The position numbers and the translations under genes are program-made. Shown one piece after another: positions 1-6,349 of a stretch of 7,908 nt of DNA (within the stretch, counting starts at the first letter, position 1; every line of letters starts with the position of its first letter). The DNA comes from CAYLZW01 sp964388085 (GTDB taxonomy: Bacteria > Myxococcota > UBA727 > CAYLZW01): NCBI GenBank assembly GCA_964388085.1, contig CAYLZW010000267.1, forward strand, positions 1 through 7,908. The letters run 5' to 3'. The notes beneath the pieces were generated by a model. The model was given only the letters and a program-made list of their open reading frames with translations, was not told the DNA's origin and made no database searches.

Positions 1-165
1 TTCTACTACTGCTTCGGGCTGTTCAAGGTCGCCGTCGTCGCGCAGCAGATCTACGCGCGCTACGCCAAGGGGCTGACGAGCGACGCGCGCTTCGCGCTGT
101 TCATCGAGGCGGTAAAGGGCCTCGCGGCGCAGGCCGCCCGACATCTCGGCAAGCGCGATCTGTAG
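1..165 (+). CDS. Phosphotransferase family protein (APH/ACAD10-like kinase), C-terminal end only
   Basis: The window opens in frame inside this gene; 54 residues and a TAG stop are visible. The tail begins FYYCFGLFKVAVVAQQIYAR, continues with a Y-x-K-G-L-T segment, and ends in an alanine-rich helix closing with GKRDL. The aromatic-rich start, the 'FGLFK-A-V-AQQIY-RY-GLT' pattern and the short final helix are typical of the extreme C-terminus of COG3173-type phosphotransferases, the aminoglycoside/choline-kinase-like fold that includes the kinase domain of ACAD10/11 proteins. Family members are usually about 340-360 residues, so roughly 85% of the protein, including the ATP-binding and catalytic residues, lies to the left and cannot be checked. 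The substrate cannot be named; in actinobacteria and proteobacteria relatives often sit beside acyl-CoA dehydrogenases, but no such neighbour is visible here. The next gene lies 157 nt downstream on the same strand and looks functionally unrelated. Confidence 0.8.
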   Translation, partial: FYYCFGLFKVAVVAQQIYARYAKGLTSDARFALFIEAVKGLAAQAARHLGKRDL

Positions 166-172
166 CGAACGC

Positions 173-231
173 AAGCGACAAACGCACACAGAGACACCGG
201 TCAAGCGACCGACGCCCACAGTGGCAACCGG
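173..231 (+). repeat. Imperfect tandem direct repeat, about 30-bp period, upstream of the EF-hand/transglycosylase gene
   Basis: Two copies lie head to tail: 173-200 (28 nt) and 203-231 (29 nt). Both start AAGCGAC and end CCGG, and share the cores ACGC and CACAG. With one single-base gap, 23 of 28 aligned positions agree. The junction between copies holds a small perfect inverted repeat, CGGTC-AAGC-GACCG (198-211). A 30-bp period is close to three helical turns, so a pair of protein-binding sites on one DNA face is possible, but a simple tandem duplication is equally compatible. The sequence is non-coding, lying between a TAG at 163-165 and an ATG at 323. Confidence 0.55.
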
Positions 232-237
232 CCTGCG
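222..237 (+). promoter_or_regulatory. Possible sigma-54 (-24/-12) promoter
   Basis: TGGCA at 222-226 and CTGC at 233-236 place GG (223-224) and GC (235-236) exactly ten bases apart, as in the -24/-12 consensus TGGCAC-N5-TTGC. The sixth -24 base and the first base of the -12 TTGC differ from consensus. Transcription would begin near 248, giving a leader of about 75 nt before the ATG at 323. The -24 box sits inside the second copy of the direct repeat. GG-N10-GC is common by chance in GC-rich DNA, so this is only a candidate. No convincing sigma-70 -35/-10 pair was seen in the same gap. Confidence 0.3.
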
Positions 238-322
238 TACAGAGCGAAAATCCCTTGTAGAGCCGCTCGTCGCCGCGCTTTGCGCCGATCCCTCCACCGC
301 GCGCTCACAGCAAGGGAAGTAG

Positions 323-1558
323 ATGACCCGTCTCAGCAGCACCGACTTCGTGGCCGGCCTCTCGAACAAGCGGATCGACGTGAACGAGGCGCAAGGGGAC
401 CTGCGCGCGCAGTTGCAGAAGGCGGACCTCGACAGCTCCGGTGACGTCGCGGGCACACAAGAAGCGCAGCGGCTGTTTCGCGAGATCGACAACTTCGACG
501 ACAACGGCGACGTGGGCTCGATCCGAACGCACGACGGCACGGCGCCGACAAAGGCCGGCGTGCTCGCGGATCAAGCGCGCCAGCTCGCCAAGCCCGACCT
601 GCGCCGCGGCCTGTCGCAGCAGGATCAGTCGGCGGCGCTGCGCGGCAAGGCCGTCCCCCTCGACGCGCTGCCCGAGGACGTGCGCGCGCAGATAAGAGGC
701 GCGGACCGGAACAGCGACGGCCGGATCGCGGGCTACGCCGAGGGCGCGCAGGCGTGGAACCGCGTGGACGCGCTCGACGACAACGGGGACGCGGCTTCCA
801 TCCAGTCGGTCGACGCGGAGGGCAACGAGACCGCCGCCGGGCGCGCCGCGCGCACGATGCGCGAGGCGGCCGTGGACGATCCGAACGCCGGCCAGCTCGA
901 GGAGAGCCTCGTGTCCTGGACGCCGAACGCCGCCGGCATGGAGACCGCGCGCGCGAGCGGCATCGGACAGCGCGCCGCCAGCGAGGTGCCGCAGCACGCG
1001 GAGACCTACCGGCAGGCCGCGGAGATGACGGGCGTGCCGCCGCAGCTCATCGCCGCCATCCACGGCAACGAAAGCAACTTCGGCACCTACTCGCCCTCGA
1101 CGGACGGCCCGGAGTCGGGCTTCGGCCTCGACGACCGCTGGGTGACGACACGCTGGGGCAATGAGCAGCTCGCGAAGCACGGCCTCGGCACCTGGGAGCG
1201 CGGACAAGACACCGCCAACGGACGGCTGCAAGCGGCGGTCATCGCCGCCGAGCACCTGAAGCGCACGGCCGGTTACGCCGGCATCGAGGTCGGCCCCGGC
1301 ATGAGCCAGAACGATCTGGCCGGCGCGATCACCGCGTACACGACGGGCATCGACGCGGGTGAAGCCGCGCAGCGACGGGGGACGTCGTGGATGTTCGATC
1401 CGAGCGACGCCAACCCGCACCCGCTCCACCCAGGAGGCACCTCTCGCACGTCGAGCGGGACGGTGCGCGTGAACCCGAGCCGCAAGGAAGGCCTGCTGCG
1501 CTGGGACACGATGCTGCCCCTGATCGAAGAGGCCATGCAGCAGCCCGCTGTGAGCTGA
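323..1558 (+). CDS. Duplicated calcium-loop (EF-hand/dockerin-like) protein with lytic transglycosylase-like domain
   Basis: The predicted role is a calcium-responsive peptidoglycan-cleaving enzyme. The start is firm: an in-frame TAG (320-322) directly precedes the ATG, and AAGGGA (312-317) is a reasonable ribosome site. Residues 10-67 and 103-160 form an ungapped duplication, offset by 93 residues, with at least 22 identities. Each copy holds two D-x-[DN]-x-[SDN]-G loops: D35/D37/S39/G40 and D59/N61/G62 in copy one, D128/N130/D132/G133 and D152/N154/G155 in copy two. The two loops of each pair are about 22 residues apart, tighter than a classical EF-hand pair, and loop position 12 is not Glu. 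Residues about 225-345 resemble the lysozyme/SLT fold: a helix ending HGNESNFG with E250 as likely catalytic acid, a GFGLDDRW segment (266-273) where SLT proteins have G-L-M-Q, and AITAYTTG (335-342) like the A-x-AYN-x-G motif. The C-terminal 60 residues are Pro/Gly/Ser-rich, then helical. No signal peptide or membrane segment is seen, so any route to the wall is unknown. The enzyme assignment is by motif only. Confidence 0.72.
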   Translation: MTRLSSTDFVAGLSNKRIDVNEAQGDLRAQLQKADLDSSGDVAGTQEAQRLFREIDNFDDNGDVGSIRTHDGTAPTKAGVLADQARQLAKPDLRRGLSQQDQSAALRGKAVPLDALPEDVRAQIRGADRNSDGRIAGYAEGAQAWNRVDALDDNGDAASIQSVDAEGNETAAGRAARTMREAAVDDPNAGQLEESLVSWTPNAAGMETARASGIGQRAASEVPQHAETYRQAAEMTGVPPQLIAAIHGNESNFGTYSPSTDGPESGFGLDDRWVTTRWGNEQLAKHGLGTWERGQDTANGRLQAAVIAAEHLKRTAGYAGIEVGPGMSQNDLAGAITAYTTGIDAGEAAQRRGTSWMFDPSDANPHPLHPGGTSRTSSGTVRVNPSRKEGLLRWDTMLPLIEEAMQQPAVS

Positions 1559-1647
1559 TCGCTCGCAAGCGCCTGGTCGCGACGCGCCGATGTATCGGAC
1601 GCGATCGCGCGCATGGATCCGAGCACGACGTCACCGGCCGGATCCGT

Positions 1648-1676
1648 GAGCTCGCGCGCTCGAACGCGCGCTGCTC
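1648..1676 (+). terminator. GC-rich hairpin without U tract after the EF-hand/transglycosylase gene
   Basis: GCGCGC (1654-1659) pairs with GCGCGC (1666-1671) around a 6-nt loop. The stem extends through a small internal loop to GAGC (1648-1651) pairing with GCTC (1673-1676), giving about ten base pairs. It lies 90 nt after the stop at 1558 and 57 nt before the next ATG, so it could help end the upstream transcript. No run of T follows, so it is not a canonical intrinsic terminator, and stems of this size arise easily at this GC content. Confidence 0.25.
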
Positions 1677-1732
1677 GCGGCTCCGCCACTTTGCGCTTCC
1701 CCGAGCGCCGGCGACGCAATAGGTAGCCCCCC

Positions 1733-4700
1733 ATGCGCGCACCGGGAGGGTCTCCGTCCGTTTCCATCCACGCGCGCAAGCTCCCCCTCGTCGTCGCCGC
1801 CGCGGCGCTCGCAGAGGCCGATCGTCGCGCGGCGCGCACGCTGGTGGCGCTGGCCCGCGCTCGGGCGCTGATCCTCGTCGAAGACGCGCTCCCCGACCGG
1901 GGGCTGCGCCCGGCCGAGCGGCAGGCGCTCGACGCAGCGCTGGCGGATGACGAGCGCCTGTGTTCGCTGAGCGCGCGGCTCTCGAGCGTGCTCGACGACG
2001 TGCCGTCGGACGACCGCCTGGTCGAGTGGGCGCGCGAGAACGGCGTGGAGAGCCTGCTCGGCTTGACGGCCTCGCGCGCGCTCTCGCTCGAGAGCAAGCA
2101 CGGCCTGCAGCCGCTCAGCGTCCCCGGCAGAGCGTCGCGCAGCACGCTCACCGTCGGAGACGTCGCCAGCGGACGCTTCCGCGCGCGGGCGGACATGGAC
2201 GCGCTCGCGGAGCTCCGGCTGCGCGGCGATGTGCTGCTGCGCGCGCGTCGGCTCGTCGCCACGGAGGCGGTCGCGCGCGAGCTCTGGAGCGCCGCTCGCT
2301 GCGAGCGCGCCGACGGCGCCCTTCAGGAGCTGCACGATCGCCTGCGCGCGGCGCTGCAAGACGAGGACGTGAGCGCGCTGCCGACGCGCGGCGGAGACGC
2401 CCAGCTCGACGACGGGCGGCTGTGCTGGCGCGCGGGAAACGTCGAGGTGAGCGTGGCGCTCGGCGCCGTCGATCACGGCGTGAAGGTGACGTGCTCGTGC
2501 GCCAACGACGCTTGCGCGCATCGCGCGGAGGGCGCCGCCGCGGTGCTCGACCTGCTCGCGCACCCCAGCGACGACGAGCGCGCCGTCTTGCAGCGGCAGC
2601 TCGGCCGCCCCGGTTGGCAGCGCCTGCTGCTGGCCCTCGACGAGGAGGACGCGAAGAGGGCCGCGGACGACGGCTCGCTCGCCTGGGAGCTACGAGGCGC
2701 GCGCAGCCCGACGCTGCAGCCGCGCGCGCAGCCGCGAGGGCCCTCGCTCGGGGAGATCGCGGGCGGTGACGTCGGCGCGCCGCCGGATCGCGCGTGCGCC
2801 CGCCTGCTGCTCGCGGACCAGAAGGGCGAGGCCGTCGGCGACGCGCTGCTCGCGCTCGTGGGTCATCCGCGGGTCTACCTCGACGACGGCAGCGCGCCGG
2901 TCGCCATCGAGCGCGGGTACGTGGAGCTGATGGTGGAGGACCACGACGACGGCGCGCTGTCGCTGCGCGTTGGGGTCGATGGAGAGCCGCTGCCCGCGGA
3001 CGCGGCGCTCGACGAGCGCGGCCCGCTGCTGCTCGTGCAGGCCGAGCGGGGGCGCGTGCTCGTCGTCGAGCGCGATCGGACGACCAACGCGGTCGCGCAG
3101 GTGGTGCGCGATCTGCCGGCGCGCATCCCGCCGTCGGCGCGCTTCGAGCTGCTGCGCCGGCTGCCGCGCCTCGAGTCGCGCATGCCGGTGCGGCTGCCGG
3201 ACGCGCTCGTCGGGGAGGAGATCCCCGCGCAGCCGAAGCTCGTCCTACGGCTGCTGCCGGCGCCGAACGTCGTCTTGAAGGTGCAAGCGGGCCTCGTGCC
3301 CGTCGGCGGCGCGGCGTGGCTAGCGCCGGGCGAAGGGCCGCTGAAGGCCGCGGGCGTACACGAAGGTCGACGCGTGACCGCCGTGCGCGCTCGAGCGGAA
3401 GAGCCCGCGTACGCGCGCGGCATCCTCGACGAGCTGCCACTGCCGCCGGAGGCCGCTCCCTGGACCTGGCTGCTCGACGAGGAGGAGCAGGCGCTCTTGC
3501 TGCTGGCGGCGCTGTCGGGCCGAGACGACGTGACCAGCGAGTGGCCGGACGGACGGGCGCTGTTCGAGCCGCCGCGCGAGGCCAGCGTCTCCGACGTCAT
3601 CGTGCGGGTGAAGCGCGGGCGTGACTGGTTCTCCGTGGGTGGCGGGCTGCGTGTCAATGAAGAGGCGGTGGGCCTGAACCTGCTGCTCGAGGTCGTGCGC
3701 GACGGTAGGCGCTTCGTCCGCGTCGACGAGCGGCGCTGGATGTCGCTGTCCGAGGACCTGCGCGCGCGCCTCCGTGGCGCGGCCAACGCGCTCTATCCCT
3801 TCGGCGACGATCTGCGCGTGGGGCGCCCGGCGGCGCCGCTGCTCGACGAGCTGCTCGGCGACGAGATCGAGGACGAAGAGGCGGCCGAGGCCTGGCGCGC
3901 CCTCGTCGCGCGCGCCCGGCTCGCGAAGGACGCCGAGCCGACGCCGCCCGCTGCGCTCAACGCCTCCCTGCGGCCCTACCAACACGCGGGCTTCGCGTGG
4001 CTCGCGCGCGTGTGCGAGTGGGCCGGCGGAGGCGTGCTCGCCGACGAGATGGGCCTCGGCAAGACCGTGCAGACCATCACCGCGCTGCTGCACCGCGCCG
4101 AGAACGGCCCCACCCTCGTTGTCGCGCCGACCTCGGTGTGCTTCAACTGGCGACGGGAGATCGAGCGCTTCGCGCCGACGCTGCGCGTGCGGCTCATGGA
4201 GGGCAGCGGACGCAGCGGCGCGCTCCAGGATCTCGGCCCTGGTGACGTCGTCATCGCGAGCTACGGCGTGGTCGTGAACGAGATCGACGCCTTCGCGCGC
4301 GTGAAGCTCGCCACCGTCGTCTTCGATGAGGCGCAGGCGCTCAAGAACCCGGCGGCGCAGCGCACGCGCGCGATACGCCGACTCCAGGCCGACGCCCGCA
4401 TCGCCATCAGCGGCACACCCGTCGAGAACCACCTCGGCGAGCTGTGGAGCCTGTTCTCGGTCGTGCTGCCGGGCCTGCTCGGTCCCTGGCCCGCCTTCTT
4501 CAAGCGCTTCGCCGCGCCCATCGAGCGGGACAACGACGACGAGGCGCGGGAGGCGCTGCTCTCGTTGCTGGCACCCTTCCTCTTGCGGCGGACCAAGGAC
4601 GAGGTCGCCAAGGACCTCCCGGAGCGCATCGAGATCTCGCTGCCCATCGAGCTCTCCGAGGAGGAGCGCGCGCTGTACGAGGCCGCCCGTCGTCGAGCGG

Positions 4701-5341
4701 AGTCCGACATCGCCGCCGCGGCGGTGGGCGCGAACCAGGAGCAAGCGCGCATCCGGCTGCTGGCCTCGCTGACGCGGCTACGGCGGCTGTGCTGCCACCC
4801 GAAGCTCGATGACCCGGACAGCCCGGTGGCGTCGACGAAGCTCCTGCGCTGCCTGCGTCTGGTCGACGACATCGTCGGCGCCGGCAGCCGCGCGCTCCTG
4901 TTCAGCCAGTTCACGTCGCACCTCCGCCTCGTGGAGGAGGCCATCAAGGAGCGCGGTGTCCCCGTCCTCTACCTCGACGGCACGACGCCGGCCGAGGAGC
5001 GCGCGCGGCGCGTGGACGCATTTCAGCGCGGCGAGGCTCCGGTCTTCTTGATCTCCCTGAAGGCCGGGGGCGCGGGCTTGAACCTCACCGCCGCCGACTA
5101 TGTGCTTCACCTGGATCCCTGGTGGAACCCTGCCGTCGAGGACCAGGCGACCGATCGCGCGCATCGCATCGGCCAGACGCGGCCGGTCACCGTCTACCGG
5201 CTGGTGGCCGCGGGCACGATCGAAGAGCGCGTGCTCGAGATGCACGACGAGAAGCGCGCGCTCGCGAACGATGTCCTGCAGGGCGCGACCGGCGCGCTCG
5301 ACGTCAATCGGCTGGCGTCGCTGCTCACGCCAAGCGCCTGA
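1733..5341 (+). CDS. SNF2-family ATPase/helicase with N-terminal SWIM zinc finger
   Basis: A double-stranded-DNA translocase of the Swi2/Snf2 (HepA-like, superfamily 2) class, acting on nucleic acid in the cytoplasm; the biological target is unknown. The ATG follows an in-frame TAG at 1724-1726, so it is the most upstream start, although the ribosome site is weak (AGGTAG). The N-terminal part carries a SWIM-type zinc ligand set C254-x-C256-x4-C261-x-H263. Residues about 280-740 are an accessory region with no motif I recognise. The ATPase core starts at LRPYQ (746-750): Walker A DEMGLGKT (771-778, K777), motif Ia VAPTS (797-801), Walker B DEAQ (865-868) and motif III SGTP (893-896). The second lobe runs from about 1052 (SRALLFSQF) through GGAGLNL (1112-1118), DPWWNP (1128-1133) and motif VI QATDRAHRIGQ (1138-1148) with arginine fingers R1142 and R1145. 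All catalytic motifs are intact. Bacterial relatives of 900-1200 residues with SWIM fingers are common in Myxococcota and Actinobacteria. The gene stands alone on its strand and converges with the lipoprotein gene; no defence-system partner is present. Confidence 0.93.
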   Translation: MRAPGGSPSVSIHARKLPLVVAAAALAEADRRAARTLVALARARALILVEDALPDRGLRPAERQALDAALADDERLCSLSARLSSVLDDVPSDDRLVEWARENGVESLLGLTASRALSLESKHGLQPLSVPGRASRSTLTVGDVASGRFRARADMDALAELRLRGDVLLRARRLVATEAVARELWSAARCERADGALQELHDRLRAALQDEDVSALPTRGGDAQLDDGRLCWRAGNVEVSVALGAVDHGVKVTCSCANDACAHRAEGAAAVLDLLAHPSDDERAVLQRQLGRPGWQRLLLALDEEDAKRAADDGSLAWELRGARSPTLQPRAQPRGPSLGEIAGGDVGAPPDRACARLLLADQKGEAVGDALLALVGHPRVYLDDGSAPVAIERGYVELMVEDHDDGALSLRVGVDGEPLPADAALDERGPLLLVQAERGRVLVVERDRTTNAVAQVVRDLPARIPPSARFELLRRLPRLESRMPVRLPDALVGEEIPAQPKLVLRLLPAPNVVLKVQAGLVPVGGAAWLAPGEGPLKAAGVHEGRRVTAVRARAEEPAYARGILDELPLPPEAAPWTWLLDEEEQALLLLAALSGRDDVTSEWPDGRALFEPPREASVSDVIVRVKRGRDWFSVGGGLRVNEEAVGLNLLLEVVRDGRRFVRVDERRWMSLSEDLRARLRGAANALYPFGDDLRVGRPAAPLLDELLGDEIEDEEAAEAWRALVARARLAKDAEPTPPAALNASLRPYQHAGFAWLARVCEWAGGGVLADEMGLGKTVQTITALLHRAENGPTLVVAPTSVCFNWRREIERFAPTLRVRLMEGSGRSGALQDLGPGDVVIASYGVVVNEIDAFARVKLATVVFDEAQALKNPAAQRTRAIRRLQADARIAISGTPVENHLGELWSLFSVVLPGLLGPWPAFFKRFAAPIERDNDDEAREALLSLLAPFLLRRTKDEVAKDLPERIEISLPIELSEEERALYEAARRRAESDIAAAAVGANQEQARIRLLASLTRLRRLCCHPKLDDPDSPVASTKLLRCLRLVDDIVGAGSRALLFSQFTSHLRLVEEAIKERGVPVLYLDGTTPAEERARRVDAFQRGEAPVFLISLKAGGAGLNLTAADYVLHLDPWWNPAVEDQATDRAHRIGQTRPVTVYRLVAAGTIEERVLEMHDEKRALANDVLQGATGALDVNRLASLLTPSA

Positions 5342-5363
5342 CCCGCGTCACTCGAAGCAGGCG
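5311..5363. terminator. Inverted repeats across the convergent gene junction
   Basis: Two stems fall at the end of the SNF2 gene. TGGCGT (5313-5318) pairs with ACGCCA (5327-5332) around an 8-nt loop, with GC/GC flanks and one bulge. CGCCTG (5335-5340) pairs with CAGGCG (5358-5363) around a 17-nt loop that contains the 6-nt gap and the stop codon of the opposing gene. The second stem overlaps the TGA of the SNF2 gene. Both could form in either transcript, as expected for a shared bidirectional end, but neither has a T tract and they cannot form fully at the same time as each transcript is translated. Weak evidence. Confidence 0.2.
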
Positions 5364-6346
5364 TAGTGGTGCAGCGGCTTCGGCGCCTGCTGGTTCGGAT
5401 CCTCGGATACCGTCCACAGGCCCTTGCCGGTGGCGTCGTACGCGATCGCCTCCCCTTGCGGCTCCGAGAGCGGGCCGAGCGTGACGGTCTGCGCCGCCTT
5501 GCCCGCGAGGTCGAGCGCGCTCTCGCCGTCGCCCAGGAACACCTCGAAGACGCCGGTGTACGAGCGGATCAACATGCGCTCCCCGTTCGGATGGAGGTCC
5601 GCGCCCGTGATCATGCGGCCGCCGGTGATCTCGACCCCCGGGCTCGGGATGGTGCCGCGCACGTCGAGCGTGTTCACTCCGTCGCGCACGAAGGGAGCCT
5701 CGAGCACGGCCACGCGCGAGGCGGGCCCGTCTCGCTTCTCGAGGAGGACGAGCGCCGACGCGTCGGGCAGCACGACGAAGGCCTCGGAGTCGAAGGCGCC
5801 GTCCGGATAGCGGAGGGGGAAGCGCCAGAGGGCGGCCGCGTCGACGTGCTCCTCGTGGATCCCCTGGCTGACGTCGACGGTCGGCTCCGGGATGGCGTAC
5901 ACGAAGACCTCGTCGCGGTCGGCCCGGTTGTTGCCCGTATCCGCGACCCACAGGCATGGTCCGCTGCCGTCGGGACAGGGGGCGGCGGCGATGTCTTCGG
6001 CGTCGGTCCACTCCACGTCGTCCAGTACGAGGCGCAAGAGCGCCTTGCCCTCGGGGGTCGCCGCATAGAGCCGCGCGTCGTCTCCCGAGTCGTTGTGCAT
6101 CCACAGCACGCCCGGCTGCGAGGGCGAGGCGACGAGGCCGCTCACCTCGACGAGCAGCGGGTCCTCGAGCCCCTCCGTCTCGGCCGGCAGCTCCGCGTAC
6201 GAGCCCGCGCAGTCAGGGCGCGCAGGCATGCGCCAGGACGACGGACCGGCGTCGGGCGACGTCGTCACCGGCGGCGGCGCGGGCGGACAGCTCGCGATCA
6301 GCGCCGACGACAGCAAGAGCACGGTGAAGGCGGTGCGTCGTCTCAT
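5348..6346 (-). CDS. Predicted lipoprotein with beta-propeller-like repeats
   Basis: The N-terminus MRRRTAFTVLLLSSALIASC is a lipoprotein signal: an Arg-rich start, a hydrophobic stretch and the lipobox IAS-C with C20 as lipidation site. A Pro-rich linker (21-42) follows, so the protein should be anchored to a membrane facing the periplasm or cell surface. The 332-residue body has WD40/NHL/SdiA-regulated-like repeats: VSGL (68-71) and LWMHNDSGD (81-89), DAEDIA (115-120), LWVADTGNN (132-140), DSEAFVV (186-192), a TGADLHPNGERM strand pair (247-258), and QGEAIAYDATGKGLWTVSE (297-315). Such proteins are predicted propellers of unknown ligand. Cysteines C46, C124, C131 and C330 could form disulfides; a C46-C330 link would tie the first and last blades (inference). 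It starts 3 nt after the stop of the TldE-like gene (TGACGCATG) with no good ribosome site of its own, which suggests translational coupling. A function cannot be named. Confidence 0.85.
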   Translation of the reverse strand: MRRRTAFTVLLLSSALIASCPPAPPPVTTSPDAGPSSWRMPARPDCAGSYAELPAETEGLEDPLLVEVSGLVASPSQPGVLWMHNDSGDDARLYAATPEGKALLRLVLDDVEWTDAEDIAAAPCPDGSGPCLWVADTGNNRADRDEVFVYAIPEPTVDVSQGIHEEHVDAAALWRFPLRYPDGAFDSEAFVVLPDASALVLLEKRDGPASRVAVLEAPFVRDGVNTLDVRGTIPSPGVEITGGRMITGADLHPNGERMLIRSYTGVFEVFLGDGESALDLAGKAAQTVTLGPLSEPQGEAIAYDATGKGLWTVSEDPNQQAPKPLHHYACFE

Positions 6347-6349
6347 GCG

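Noticed and set aside
198..211. CGGTC-AAGC-GACCG hairpin as an intrinsic terminator for the phosphotransferase gene.
   Set aside because: The stem is only 5 bp and is followed by no T tract. It is better treated as part of the direct-repeat region.
305..1429. A 374-residue minus-strand open frame opposite the EF-hand/transglycosylase gene.
   Set aside because: The plus-strand reading has a duplicated calcium-loop module and an SLT-like segment. The antisense product is Arg/Val/Leu-biased with no motif.
1690..1722. TTGCGC (1691-1696) with an AAT-ending hexamer about 18 bp downstream as a sigma-70 promoter for the SNF2 gene.
   Set aside because: Both boxes match the consensus poorly, and the implied start would lie within a few bases of the ATG. 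It is not distinguishable from chance.
1329..1742. A minus-strand frame of 137 residues covering the 1559-1732 spacer, considered as a small gene filling the gap.
   Set aside because: It extends deep into the antisense of the upstream gene, has an arginine-rich composition with no motif, and has no clear ribosome site.
2148..4744. Long minus-strand frames opposite the SNF2 gene, and overlapping plus-strand frames in other registers.
   Set aside because: All catalytic SNF2 motifs fall in one uninterrupted plus-strand frame. The alternatives are Arg/Ala-rich shadows.
1733..5341. The SNF2 protein as part of a DISARM-like or other phage-defence cluster.
   Set aside because: No methyltransferase, DUF1998, PLD-nuclease or other defence gene is in the window. 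Its neighbours are a wall-enzyme-like protein and a TldD/E operon.
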